A stretch of DNA of 42,916 nt, from the NCBI RefSeq assembly GCF_005877005.1, contig NZ_SSNH01000018.1, positions 1 through 42,916 on the forward strand, read 5' to 3'. Of this stretch, positions 7,531 through 15,109 are shown in pieces (positions within the stretch are counted from its first letter, which is position 1; each line of letters opens with the position of its first letter). The notes below the pieces were generated by a model. The model was not told the DNA's origin. It did no database searches and was given only the letters and a program-made list of their open reading frames with translations. A program made the translations under genes and the position numbers. This DNA is from Sinomonas susongensis (GTDB taxonomy: Bacteria; Actinomycetota; Actinomycetes; Actinomycetales; Micrococcaceae).

Positions 7531-8550
7531 GTGCAGTACACGCGTCTCGGCAACACCGGCCTCGAAGTCTCTCGTCTCGCCGTCGGCTGCATGAGCTTCG
7601 GCGACCCGCAGCGGGGCAACCATCCGTGGAGCCTCCCGGAGGAGGAGAGCCGCACGCTCATCAAGCAGGCGGTCGAGGCGGGCATCAACTTCTTCGACAC
7701 GGCGAACGTCTACTCGGCGGGCAGCAGCGAGGAGATCGTGGGCCGCGCGCTCGCCGACTTCGCGGACCGCGACTGGATCGTCCTTGCGACGAAGGTGCAC
7801 GGCCGCATGCACGAGGGGGCAAACGGCGGCGGCCTGTCCCGCAAGGCGATCATGAGCGAGATCGACGCGAGCCTGCGCCGTCTCGGCACGGACTACGTGG
7901 ACCTCTACCAGATCCACCGGTGGGACCCCTACACCCCGATCGAGGAGACGCTCGAGGCGCTGCACGACGTCGTCAAGGCGGGGAAGGCCCGCTACATCGG
8001 GGCCTCCTCAATGTGGGCGTGGCAGTTCTCGAAGGCGCAGCACATTGCGCGCGCGAACGGGTGGACGCCCTTCATCTCCATGCAGGACCACTACAACCTC
8101 CTCAACCGCGAGGAGGAGCGGGAGATGTACCCGCTGTGCGCGGACGAGGGCGTCGGGGCCATCCCGTGGAGCCCCCTCGCGCGCGGTCGGCTCGCCCGCG
8201 AGTGGGGTACGACGACGGCGCGCACCGAGACCGACGAGTTCGGCCGCACGCTGTACCAGGAGAGCGACAAGGCGATCGTCGACGCCGTCGGCCGGGTCGC
8301 GGAGCGCCGCAGGATCCCGCGGGCGCAGGTCGCCCTCGCGTGGGTGCTGCGGAACCCGGTCGTCGCCGCGCCGATTGTCGGCGCTACGAAGAGCTCGCAC
8401 CTCGAGGACGCGATCGCTGCGCTCGAGGTCGAGCTCGACGACGCGGAGGCCGCGGAGCTCGAGGAGGCCTACACGCCTCGCGAGCCTGCCGGGTTCGACC
8501 GTCTGGGCTTCCGGCCCCGGGCCGGATTCGATCGGAGTCTGGCCCCATGA
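7531..8550 (+). CDS. Aldo/keto reductase
   Basis: This 339-residue NADPH-dependent reductase has a TIM-barrel fold with the full catalytic tetrad visible: D56 and Y61 (NFFDTANVYSAG), K88 (ATKVHGR) and H129 (YQIHRWD). The C-terminal PIVGATKSSHLEDA segment is the usual cofactor-phosphate site. It resembles the YajO/AKR family that reduces aldehydes and keto compounds, and its physiological substrate cannot be told. The GTG start at 7531 is supported by AGGGAGA at 7521-7527. It ends 20 bp before a very strong bidirectional hairpin shared with the convergent DUF559 gene. Confidence 0.9.
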   Translation: MQYTRLGNTGLEVSRLAVGCMSFGDPQRGNHPWSLPEEESRTLIKQAVEAGINFFDTANVYSAGSSEEIVGRALADFADRDWIVLATKVHGRMHEGANGGGLSRKAIMSEIDASLRRLGTDYVDLYQIHRWDPYTPIEETLEALHDVVKAGKARYIGASSMWAWQFSKAQHIARANGWTPFISMQDHYNLLNREEEREMYPLCADEGVGAIPWSPLARGRLAREWGTTTARTETDEFGRTLYQESDKAIVDAVGRVAERRRIPRAQVALAWVLRNPVVAAPIVGATKSSHLEDAIAALEVELDDAEAAELEEAYTPREPAGFDRLGFRPRAGFDRSLAP

Positions 8551-8570
8551 TTCCGACCGGGTTTGAGAGC

Positions 8571-8607
8571 TGAACGGCGGCGTGTCTCGCAGACACGCCG
8601 CCGTTCA
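8571..8607. terminator. Bidirectional hairpin terminator
   Basis: A perfect inverted repeat has 17-bp arms (TGAACGGCGGCGTGTCT at 8571-8587 and its complement at 8591-8607) and a 3-base loop. It sits between the convergent aldo/keto reductase and DUF559 genes and overlaps the stop of the latter. An outer pair, TTCCGACCGGG at 8551-8561 and CCCGGTCGGAA at 8626-8636, nests around it. No U-run follows, as is common in high-GC actinobacteria. Confidence 0.8.
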
Positions 8608-9540
8608 GACGAGCCTCGTTGCGATCCCGGTCGGAAACGCGAGCATTCGCGCCACCTCGGCGACGAAGGCCTCGGGCCGGTGGACGACGTCGGCATAGCC
8701 GTAGCGGAACACCGGGTGGCCGCGCAGCTGCGCCGCCCGGTCACGGCGTCTGTCCTTCTCGCGCTGAGCGCGCTCCTCGTGGGTCTTGCCGTCGAGCTCG
8801 AGGATCAGCCATCCCTCGACGAGGGAGTCGACCCATCCGACACCCTCGATCTCCACCTGTGTCTCGACATGGAAGCCCGCACGCCGCAGATGCACTCGTG
8901 CAAGGGTTTCGATCGGCGATTCCGAGCCGCTGTCCACGAGGTCGAGGACGGCCCGCGCCGGCCCGTTCCGGTTGCCGGGCAGCCGCTCGCGGATGAAGTC
9001 CATGGAGAGTCCCTTGCGCATCGCGGACTCGGCAAGGAGGAGCGCTTCGAGTTCCGGGAGGCACCGCACCGCGTGGAGGACGACGTCGGCCAGACCCGCC
9101 ACGGGCGCGTACGGGTCCGGCGGCACGCGCGTGTCCCGGTGGATGACGGCGTTGGGCGGGTCCTCGCCGGTCTTCCGGAGCAGATGGAATCTGTCCGCTC
9201 GCTGCCCTGGCTCTGCGAGGGTCCAGAGTCCGTAGAAACCGGCCGCGGAGGCGCACGTGAGCAGTGAGCGCGTGCGTTTGGCGGCAACGAACACAGGATC
9301 GGCATCCGAGAGGGCGTAGAGCCCCTTGCGGACGCGAACAAGGTCTCCCCGCACGACGGCGGCCCTCACCTCAGGCTCAGAGACTCCCCTGAGGAGCAGG
9401 TCCCGCAGGCGGCAGACCCCATGGAACAAGTGCATGACCTGGCCAAGCCGCATGACGTGGCCCGGCTGCATGACCTGGCCAAGCCGCATGACGTGGCCCG
9501 GCTGCATGACCTGGCCCGGCCGGCCTGAGCGATCCCCCAT
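8605..9540 (-). CDS. AbiEi-like wHTH + DUF559 (Vsr/PD-(D/E)xK-like) protein
   Basis: This is a 311-residue protein. Residues 9-38 are five hexapeptide repeats (GQVMQP/GHVMRL type) encoded by an 18-bp tandem repeat. Residues 40-80 look like the winged-helix AbiEi antitoxin N-terminal domain (LLLRGVSEPEVRAAVVRGDL). The C-terminus is DUF559, an endonuclease-like fold with E211, D238 (VDSL), E248, D250 and K252 (LELDGKTHE) as candidate active-site residues. The start at 9540 is chosen because GAGGA stands 7 bases upstream. The ATG codons inside the repeat lack a well-spaced site. No toxin partner is adjacent, so a toxin-antitoxin role is not supported. Related nested palindromes flank the gene on both sides. 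Confidence 0.78.
   Translation of the reverse strand: MGDRSGRPGQVMQPGHVMRLGQVMQPGHVMRLGQVMHLFHGVCRLRDLLLRGVSEPEVRAAVVRGDLVRVRKGLYALSDADPVFVAAKRTRSLLTCASAAGFYGLWTLAEPGQRADRFHLLRKTGEDPPNAVIHRDTRVPPDPYAPVAGLADVVLHAVRCLPELEALLLAESAMRKGLSMDFIRERLPGNRNGPARAVLDLVDSGSESPIETLARVHLRRAGFHVETQVEIEGVGWVDSLVEGWLILELDGKTHEERAQREKDRRRDRAAQLRGHPVFRYGYADVVHRPEAFVAEVARMLAFPTGIATRLV
9433..9522. repeat. 18-bp tandem repeat, five units (36-bp higher period)
   Basis: Units start at 9433, 9451, 9469, 9487 and 9505. Types alternate between CATGACCTGGCCAAGCCG and CATGACGTGGCCCGGCTG, and the last unit is a hybrid. Units 1 and 3 are identical, as are units 2 and 4. The array lies in frame at the 5' end of the DUF559 gene, each unit encoding six residues with one methionine, so a change in copy number would not shift the frame. 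Confidence 0.95.
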
Positions 9541-9609
9541 GAAGCTATCCTCGGGGCCAGCCACCCGCCGTCGAACGCGCTCTCGGCCCTATGTGGATGA
9601 ATCGCGCTT

Positions 9610-9704
9610 CGGATTCCGACCGCGATTGAGCCGGCAACTAGGCGTGTCGAGACGGGACACGCCTGAGGGGGGGCGCGGCCCGCTTCAAAGCTGGTCGGAA
9701 TCCG
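9610..9704. repeat. Nested palindromic element B
   Basis: The outer inverted repeat is CGGATTCCGAC at 9610-9620 with GTCGGAATCCG at 9694-9704. The inner hairpin is GGCGTGTC at 9641-9648 with GACACGCC at 9656-9663. The same two motifs, at almost the same spacing, surround the hairpin at 8550-8636. The inner stem lies about 90 bp past the stop of the DsbA-like gene and could act as its terminator. Confidence 0.75.
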
Positions 9705-9755
9705 CGGGCGCGATCAGGGAGATCGACGATCCAGGGAGATCGAAGGAGGCGCGGG

Positions 9756-10496
9756 TCAGCAGCCGTCGGGTCCGCAGGCCTGACCGTTGAGCTCGTCGTC
9801 GCCCGTACCGGAATCGGGCCCCGCGGCGTCGGCGGCTACCATCACGAGCGGGTTGGACTCGCGCCACGCGGTGTCGAGCGCCTGGGCGAAGACCTCCGAG
9901 GGCTGGGCGCCGGACACTCCGTACTTGCGGTCCAAGACGAAGAACGGCACACCCTGGATGCCGAGCATCTGTGCCTCGCGGATGTCGGCGTCGACGGCCT
10001 CGCGGTAGGAGCCGGCGTCGAGCGCCTGCGTGATCTCCGCCTCGGCCAGCCCGGCAGCGGTGCCGATCTCGACGAGGACCTCCCGGCTCCCGATGTCCTT
10101 CCCCTGCTCGAAGTGGGCCGACAGGAGCGCCTCCTTCACGGCGTCGGCCGCTCCCTCGCTTCCGCGTGCTTTGGCGAGGTGCAGCAGCTCGTGCCCCGGG
10201 AACGAATTGGCGACGACGATGGCACTGAAGTCGTACGCGAGCCCTTCGCCGGCCGCGACCTGGGCGACCTGCTCGAACATCTGGGCGACGCGGTCCGCGG
10301 GCATGCCCTTCCGCTGGCTCAGGTACTCGAGCTTGGTCCCGTCATAGTGCTCCGGGAGGGACGGGTCGAGCTGGAAGCTGTGCCAGGTGACCGTCACCTG
10401 GTCCTTGTGCGGGAATGCGGCGAGAGCCTTCTCGAAGCGGCGCTTTCCGATGAAGCACCAGGGGCAGGCGATGTCCGACCAAATGTCAACGTTCAC
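9756..10496 (-). CDS. DsbA family oxidoreductase (FrnE-like)
   Basis: This 246-residue thioredoxin-fold protein has the redox pair CPWC at residues 11-14 (IWSDIACPWCFIGKRRFE). It also has the helical insert and the cis-proline loop GIQGVPFFVLDRKYGVSGAQ typical of FrnE/2-hydroxychromene-2-carboxylate isomerase-like proteins. It has no signal peptide and so acts in the cytoplasm, probably in thiol redox or polyketide-like chemistry. The C-terminus ends in a Cys-containing CGPDGC tail. The GTG at 10496 is taken because it gives the standard N-terminus, although no convincing Shine-Dalgarno is visible. It is divergent from the acyl-CoA dehydrogenase gene. Confidence 0.87.
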   Translation of the reverse strand: MNVDIWSDIACPWCFIGKRRFEKALAAFPHKDQVTVTWHSFQLDPSLPEHYDGTKLEYLSQRKGMPADRVAQMFEQVAQVAAGEGLAYDFSAIVVANSFPGHELLHLAKARGSEGAADAVKEALLSAHFEQGKDIGSREVLVEIGTAAGLAEAEITQALDAGSYREAVDADIREAQMLGIQGVPFFVLDRKYGVSGAQPSEVFAQALDTAWRESNPLVMVAADAAGPDSGTGDDELNGQACGPDGC

Positions 10497-10589
10497 TTCT
10501 GTGCAAAGCCGCGGACGTCGGGCTCTATTCCCCTGACGGCGGTCGTGTCCGAGACTGACAGCACAGGCAAGGCTGCAGGGGAGATGACG

Positions 10590-11726
10590 ATGTTCGAACT
10601 GACGGAGGACCAGCAGGACCTCGTAGGAATGGTCCGCGACTTTGCGACCGAGAAGATCGCTCCCCATGCATTGGAGTGGGACGCAGCCAAGCATTTCCCG
10701 GTGGACGTTCTCCGCGAGGCGGGAAAGCTCGGGCTGGGTGGGATCTACGTCGCCGAGGAATACGGGGGGTCCGGCCTCTCACGCGCGGACGCGGCGCTGA
10801 TCTTCGAGGAACTCGCGAAGGCCGACCCGACCATCGCCGCCTACATCTCCATCCAGAACATGGTCGTGTGGATGGTCGACACGTTCGGCACCGACGCCCA
10901 GCGCGCCGAGTGGATCCCCAAGCTTGCCTCCATGGAGGCCCTCGGCAGCTACTGCCTCACCGAGCCCGGGGCGGGTTCCGACGCCGCGGCTCTCATCACG
11001 AGGGCGAAGGCCGACGGCGCGGGCTACGTCCTCAACGGAGTCAAACAGTTCATCTCGGGCGCGGGCACGTCCGCGCTCTACATTGTCATGGCCCGCACCG
11101 CCGAAACGGGCCACCATGGCATCAGCGCCTTCCTCGTGCCGGGAGATGCCCCTGGGCTTTCCTTCGGGCGCGGCGAGAAGAAGATGGGCTGGAATGCCCA
11201 GCCGACGGGCCAGGTCGTCCTCAGGGATGTCCGCGTACAGGCTTCGGACCTGCTCGGCGAGGAGGGCCAGGGGTTCGCCATCGCGATGAAGGGCCTCAAC
11301 GGAGGCCGTCTGAACATCGGCGCATGCTCGCTGGGAGGGGGGCAGTCCGCGCTCGACAAGACGGTTGCGTACCTCAAGGACCGCACGGCCTTCGGCGGGC
11401 GGCTGGCCGACAAGGAGGCGCTCATGTTCGATCTCGCGGACATGGAGATGAAGCTCGAGGCCGCCCGGAGCCTCCTCTGGCGCGCCGCCGTAGCCCTCGA
11501 CCGAAACGACCCCGACGCGCTGCGCCTGTGCGCGATGGCGAAGCGCGTCGCCACCGACGCCGGATTCGAGGTGGCGAACATGGCCATCCAGCTCCATGGC
11601 GGCTACGGCTACCTGCATGAGTACGGGGTGGAGAAGATTGCGCGGGACCTCCGAGTCCACCAGATCCTCGAAGGGACCAACGAGATCATGCGCCTGATTG
11701 TGGGCCGCCTGCTCGTGGAACGCTGA
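10590..11726 (+). CDS. Acyl-CoA dehydrogenase (isobutyryl/short-branched type)
   Basis: This 378-residue FAD enzyme has the expected family length. It carries CLTEPGAGSDAA (FAD/substrate signature), the QLHGGYGYLHEYGVEKIARD motif and the C-terminal ILEGTNEIMR, in which E361 is the likely catalytic base. The pattern resembles isobutyryl-CoA and short/branched-chain dehydrogenases of valine and isoleucine breakdown, though exact chain specificity is inference. AGGGGAG at 10577-10583 sits 6 bases before the ATG at 10590. The in-frame ATG at 10584 is too close to that site. A strong hairpin follows the stop. Confidence 0.9.
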   Translation: MFELTEDQQDLVGMVRDFATEKIAPHALEWDAAKHFPVDVLREAGKLGLGGIYVAEEYGGSGLSRADAALIFEELAKADPTIAAYISIQNMVVWMVDTFGTDAQRAEWIPKLASMEALGSYCLTEPGAGSDAAALITRAKADGAGYVLNGVKQFISGAGTSALYIVMARTAETGHHGISAFLVPGDAPGLSFGRGEKKMGWNAQPTGQVVLRDVRVQASDLLGEEGQGFAIAMKGLNGGRLNIGACSLGGGQSALDKTVAYLKDRTAFGGRLADKEALMFDLADMEMKLEAARSLLWRAAVALDRNDPDALRLCAMAKRVATDAGFEVANMAIQLHGGYGYLHEYGVEKIARDLRVHQILEGTNEIMRLIVGRLLVER

Positions 11727-11747
11727 GCAGGGACCGGGGAAGGCGTC

Positions 11748-11790
11748 GAGGGGCCGACCCGCGCAGCACCACTACGCGGATCGACCCCTC
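11748..11790 (+). terminator. Hairpin terminator after the acyl-CoA dehydrogenase gene
   Basis: The arms are GAGGGGCCGACCCGCG at 11748-11763 and CGCGGATCGACCCCTC at 11775-11790. They pair over 16 positions, and the two mismatches would be G-U pairs in one strand's RNA. It lies 21 bp past the stop and about 100 bp before the convergent malate synthase stop. Confidence 0.75.
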
Positions 11791-11893
11791 AACTCTGGTT
11801 CCCGATCGCCGGCCCCCGGCCTTCGGGGTGCGTGTTGCGAGTGTCGCGTGCCGGCGTCGGGAAGCTATGGGTGGGCAGGTCTGGACCGGCGGG

Positions 11894-13582
11894 TCAGGAG
11901 ACCCCCGCCAAGGCCCGATCGGGCTCGGGGAGCCCGGCCTCGTACTCGTCCTCCTTGCCCGCCGTCTCGCACAGGTAGCGGGCGTAGGCGGGGAGGGTGA
12001 GGAAGGTGGGGAACTCGGGTGCGAGGGCGACCTCCTCGAAGATTTCGTGGGCATCGCGGAACCGGTCGCCGTCGAAGCGCTCGAGCTTTGTGAACTCCTC
12101 TTCGAAGAGCTCCTTGACCCATTCGCGCGTGATGACCTCGCCCTCGTCCGTGATGGCCTGGGAGTGGATCCACTGCCAGATCTGGGAACGGGAGATCTCC
12201 GCGGTGGCGGCGTCCTCCATGAGGTTGTGGATGGCGACGGCGCCGGAGCCCCGCAGCCACGCCTCGATGTAGCGGACGCCGACCTCGATGTTGTTGCGGA
12301 TGCCGGCCTCCGTGATGGTCCCGGTGCAGGCCGCGACGTCGATGAGCGCACGGTCGTCCGGGGTGACGTCCTCGCGGAGGCGGTCGAGCTGGTTCGGGCG
12401 GCCGCCGAGCACCGAGTCGAACACTTCGCGGGCCACGGGAACGAGGTCAGGGTGCGCAACCCACGAACCGTCGAACCCGTCGCGGGCCTCCCGGGTCTTG
12501 TCTGCGCGGACCTTCTCGAACGCGAGGGCGTTGGCTCTGGGGTCCTTGCGGTTGGGCACGAAGGCGGCCATGCCGCCGATCGCCATGGCTCCCCGGCGGT
12601 GGCACGCGCGGACGAGCTGCTCGGTGTAGGCCCGCATGAACGGCTGGGTCATGGTGACCTGGGCCCGGTCCGGGAGTACGAAGCGCGGTCCGCGGGTGCG
12701 GAAGTTCTTGATGATCGAGAAGATGTAGTCCCACCGGCCGGCGTTCAGGCCCGCAGCGTGGTCGCGGAGCTCGTAGAGGATCTCCTCCATTTCGAATGCG
12801 GCCGTGATCGTCTCGATCAGGACGGTAGCGCGGATCGTGCCCTGCGGGATGCCGAGGAGATCCTGCGCGAAGACGAACACGTCGTTCCAGAGCCGGGCTT
12901 CGAGGTGGTTCTCGATTTTCGGCAGGTAGAAGTAGGGGCCCTTGCCCTGGGCGATGAGCCGGGCGGCGTTGTGGTAGAAGTACAGGCCGAAGTCCACGAT
13001 CCCGCCGGCCACGGGCTTCCCGTCGACGAGCATGTTCTTCTCCGGGAGGTGCCACGCGCGGGGCCGCACCACGATGGTGGGCCGCTCCTCGGCGGGGCGG
13101 AGCCGATACTCCTTGCCCTCCGGGGAGACGAAGTCGATGCGGTCCGTGAGTGCGTCGATGAGGTTGATCTGGCCTTGGATGACGTTCCGCCACGACGGCG
13201 TGAGCGAGTCCTCGAAGTCGGCGAGCCAGACCTTCGCCCCCGAGTTCAGGGCGTTGACGGTCATCTTGCGCTCCACGGGGCCCGTGATCTCCACGCGGCG
13301 GTCCTCGAGCCCGGGTGCGGGAGGGGCGACCCGCCACGAGGGGTCGTTCCGGATCTGCGACGTCTGGGGCAGGAAGCGGGGATCCTGGCCCTTGCGGATC
13401 GCGGCGCGGCGCTCGTGCCGACGTTCGAGCAGTTCCTGGCGGCGTCCCGCCGTCGCACGGTGGAGCTGGGCGATGAACTCGAGCGCGCCGGAGGTGAGGA
13501 TCTCGTGCTGCCGCGCGAGGGGCTGCGCAGCGAGCGTGATGCCGTTGATGGTCAAGCCGTCGGAGTGGTGGTACGTGTTCAT
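11894..13582 (-). CDS. aceB: Malate synthase A
   Basis: This 562-residue enzyme condenses glyoxylate with acetyl-CoA to malate, the second step of the glyoxylate shunt. [12 protein letters not shown] at 120-131 and the family signature around [17 protein letters not shown] are clear. The [16 protein letters not shown] segment and the C-terminal helical plug are also present. The length and lack of the large insert place it in the A rather than the G isoform. The ATG at 13582 has GAAGGAAG about 8 bases upstream, and an in-frame TTG at 13600 is less likely. It lies 35 bp downstream of aceA in the same direction, with a small hairpin between them, so the two are probably co-transcribed. Confidence 0.95.
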   Translation of the reverse strand: MNTYHHSDGLTINGITLAAQPLARQHEILTSGALEFIAQLHRATAGRRQELLERRHERRAAIRKGQDPRFLPQTSQIRNDPSWRVAPPAPGLEDRRVEITGPVERKMTVNALNSGAKVWLADFEDSLTPSWRNVIQGQINLIDALTDRIDFVSPEGKEYRLRPAEERPTIVVRPRAWHLPEKNMLVDGKPVAGGIVDFGLYFYHNAARLIAQGKGPYFYLPKIENHLEARLWNDVFVFAQDLLGIPQGTIRATVLIETITAAFEMEEILYELRDHAAGLNAGRWDYIFSIIKNFRTRGPRFVLPDRAQVTMTQPFMRAYTEQLVRACHRRGAMAIGGMAAFVPNRKDPRANALAFEKVRADKTREARDGFDGSWVAHPDLVPVAREVFDSVLGGRPNQLDRLREDVTPDDRALIDVAACTGTITEAGIRNNIEVGVRYIEAWLRGSGAVAIHNLMEDAATAEISRSQIWQWIHSQAITDEGEVITREWVKELFEEEFTKLERFDGDRFRDAHEIFEEVALAPEFPTFLTLPAYARYLCETAGKEDEYEAGLPEPDRALAGVS

Positions 13583-13598
13583 GAGAGGCGCTTCCTTC

Positions 13599-13615
13599 AA
13601 TCAGTGGGACTGATT
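13599..13615 (-). promoter_or_regulatory. Intercistronic palindrome between aceA and aceB
   Basis: AATCAGT (13599-13605), three bases, then ACTGATT (13609-13615) form a perfect 7-bp inverted repeat within the 35-bp gap. It lies just upstream of the aceB Shine-Dalgarno. As RNA it is a small stem-loop that could tune aceB translation or processing, and as DNA it could bind a regulator. Role unproven. Confidence 0.5.
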
Positions 13616-13617
13616 CA

Positions 13618-14973
13618 TCAGTGGAATTGGCCCTCTTCGGTGGATCCCACCAGGGCAAGGGTGCTGGCGTTCGGGTTCAGCGCCGTGGAGACCAGGTCGA
13701 AGTAGCCGGTGCCCACTTCGCGCTGGTGCTTGGTTGCGGTGTAGCCGCGGTCCTCGGAGGCGAATTCGCGCTCCTGGAGCTCGACGTAGGCGCTCATCCC
13801 GTCGCGGGCGTAGCCGTGGGCGAGGTCGAACATCGAGTAGTTGAGGGCATGGAAGCCGGCGAGGGTGATGAACTGGAACTTGAAGCCCATGGCCCCGAGC
13901 TCGCGCTGGAAGCTGGCGATCGTGGCGTCGTCGAGGTGCTTCTTCCAGTTGAACGACGGTGAGCAGTTGTAGGCGAGGATCTGGTCGGGGAACTCGGCCT
14001 TGACCGCCTCGGCGAACTTCCGCGCGAGGGCGAGGTCCGGGGTGCCGGTCTCCATCCAGATGAGGTCCGAGTACGGGGCGTAGGCCTTGGCTCGGGCGAT
14101 GCAGGGCTCGACGCCGTTGCGTACCTTGTAGAAGCCTTCCGGCGTGCGCACGGGCTGGCCGTCCTCGGTGAGGAGGAATTCCCGGTCCCGCTCGTCGACG
14201 TCGGAGGTGATGAGCGTTGCGGCCTCAGCGTCCGTGCGGGCAATGATGACGCTCGGCACGCCGGCGACGTCGGCGGCGAGCCGGGCGGCGTTGAGGGTGC
14301 GGACGTGCTGCTGGGTCGGGATGAGGACCTTGCCGCCGAGGTGGCCGCACTTCTTCTCCGACGCCAGCTGGTCTTCCCAGTGAACGCCGGCGGCGCCTGC
14401 CTGGATCATGGACTTCATGAGCTCGTACGCGTTGAGCGGGCCGCCGAAGCCGGCCTCGGCATCGGCGACGATCGGGACCAGCCAGTCGATCTCCTGGCCG
14501 TTGACCACGGTCGACTTCCCCTCGGAGAACTCGATCTGGTCCGCGCGGAGGAGGGCGTTGTTGATCCTGCGCACGACGGCGGGCACGGAGTTCGCGGGGT
14601 AGAGGGACTGGTCGGGGTAGGTGTGGCCGGAGAGGTTCGCGTCCGCGGCGACCTGCCAGCCGGAGAGGTAGATGGCCTTCAGGCCCGCCTTGACCTGCTG
14701 CACGGCCTGGTTGCCGGTGAGTGCGCCGAGGGCGTTGATGTAGCCGGTGCCGTCCGCGCGTCCCTCGGTCACGGCCTTCCACAGCTTCTCCGCGCCCCGG
14801 CGGGCGAGGGTGTGCTCTTCCATCACGCGGCCCCGGAGCCGGACGACGTCTTCGGCGGAATAGTCCCGCTGGACACCCTGCCAGCGGGGGTCTGCGGACC
14901 ACTCGAGCTCGAGGGCCTCGGCCTGCTGCTGAGGGGTCCGGGGCTGCTCTGCACCGTTGGCCTGTGCGCTCAT
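13618..14973 (-). CDS. aceA: Isocitrate lyase
   Basis: This 451-residue enzyme splits isocitrate into succinate and glyoxylate, the entry to the glyoxylate shunt. The catalytic loop KKCGHLGGK runs from residue 207, with the essential cysteine at C209. Mg/substrate motifs [17 protein letters not shown] and [12 protein letters not shown] are intact. Size and sequence are those of the prokaryotic ICL1 type. GAAGGAGA stands 7 bases before the ATG at 14973. It is divergent from the RamB-like regulator gene, whose family controls this gene in Corynebacterium and Mycobacterium, so regulation by acetate or propionate is likely. Confidence 0.96.
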   Translation of the reverse strand: MSAQANGAEQPRTPQQQAEALELEWSADPRWQGVQRDYSAEDVVRLRGRVMEEHTLARRGAEKLWKAVTEGRADGTGYINALGALTGNQAVQQVKAGLKAIYLSGWQVAADANLSGHTYPDQSLYPANSVPAVVRRINNALLRADQIEFSEGKSTVVNGQEIDWLVPIVADAEAGFGGPLNAYELMKSMIQAGAAGVHWEDQLASEKKCGHLGGKVLIPTQQHVRTLNAARLAADVAGVPSVIIARTDAEAATLITSDVDERDREFLLTEDGQPVRTPEGFYKVRNGVEPCIARAKAYAPYSDLIWMETGTPDLALARKFAEAVKAEFPDQILAYNCSPSFNWKKHLDDATIASFQRELGAMGFKFQFITLAGFHALNYSMFDLAHGYARDGMSAYVELQEREFASEDRGYTATKHQREVGTGYFDLVSTALNPNASTLALVGSTEEGQFH

Positions 14974-15064
14974 CGCTGTCTCCTTCGACGGGTTTCCCGG
15001 CTTCAGCGCCGGAAGGAATTCTTCGTGGCACCAACTTTTCCGGGTTCGCAAGCACCCCGGTAGA

Positions 15065-15094
15065 GAAAAGTGCTGGAAAGAAATGCACATTTTC
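15065..15094. promoter_or_regulatory. Candidate operator in the aceA/ramB-like divergent gap
   Basis: GAAAAGTGC (15065-15073) and GCACATTTTC (15085-15094) form an imperfect inverted repeat with one bulged base. It lies just upstream of the -10 element of the regulator gene and in the aceA promoter region. The RamB consensus from corynebacteria is different in detail, so this is only a positional candidate. Confidence 0.35.
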
Positions 15095-15097
15095 ACG

Positions 15098-15103
15098 TAT
15101 TCT
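15098..15103 (+). promoter_or_regulatory. Leaderless -10 element of the RamB-like gene
   Basis: TATTCT at 15098-15103 lies 12 to 7 bases before the ATG at 15110, the standard place for a -10 hexamer when transcription starts at the A of the start codon. No Shine-Dalgarno is present. This decides the start codon over the upstream in-frame ATG at 15083. Confidence 0.6.
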
Positions 15104-15109
15104 CAAGAA

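Noticed and set aside
9433-9522. CRISPR array
   Set aside because: The units are contiguous 18-bp repeats without spacers and lie in a coding frame. No cas genes are present.
8605-9540. AbiE-type toxin-antitoxin system
   Set aside because: Only the AbiEi-like N-terminal helix-turn-helix is seen, fused to DUF559. No AbiEii nucleotidyltransferase toxin lies on either side.
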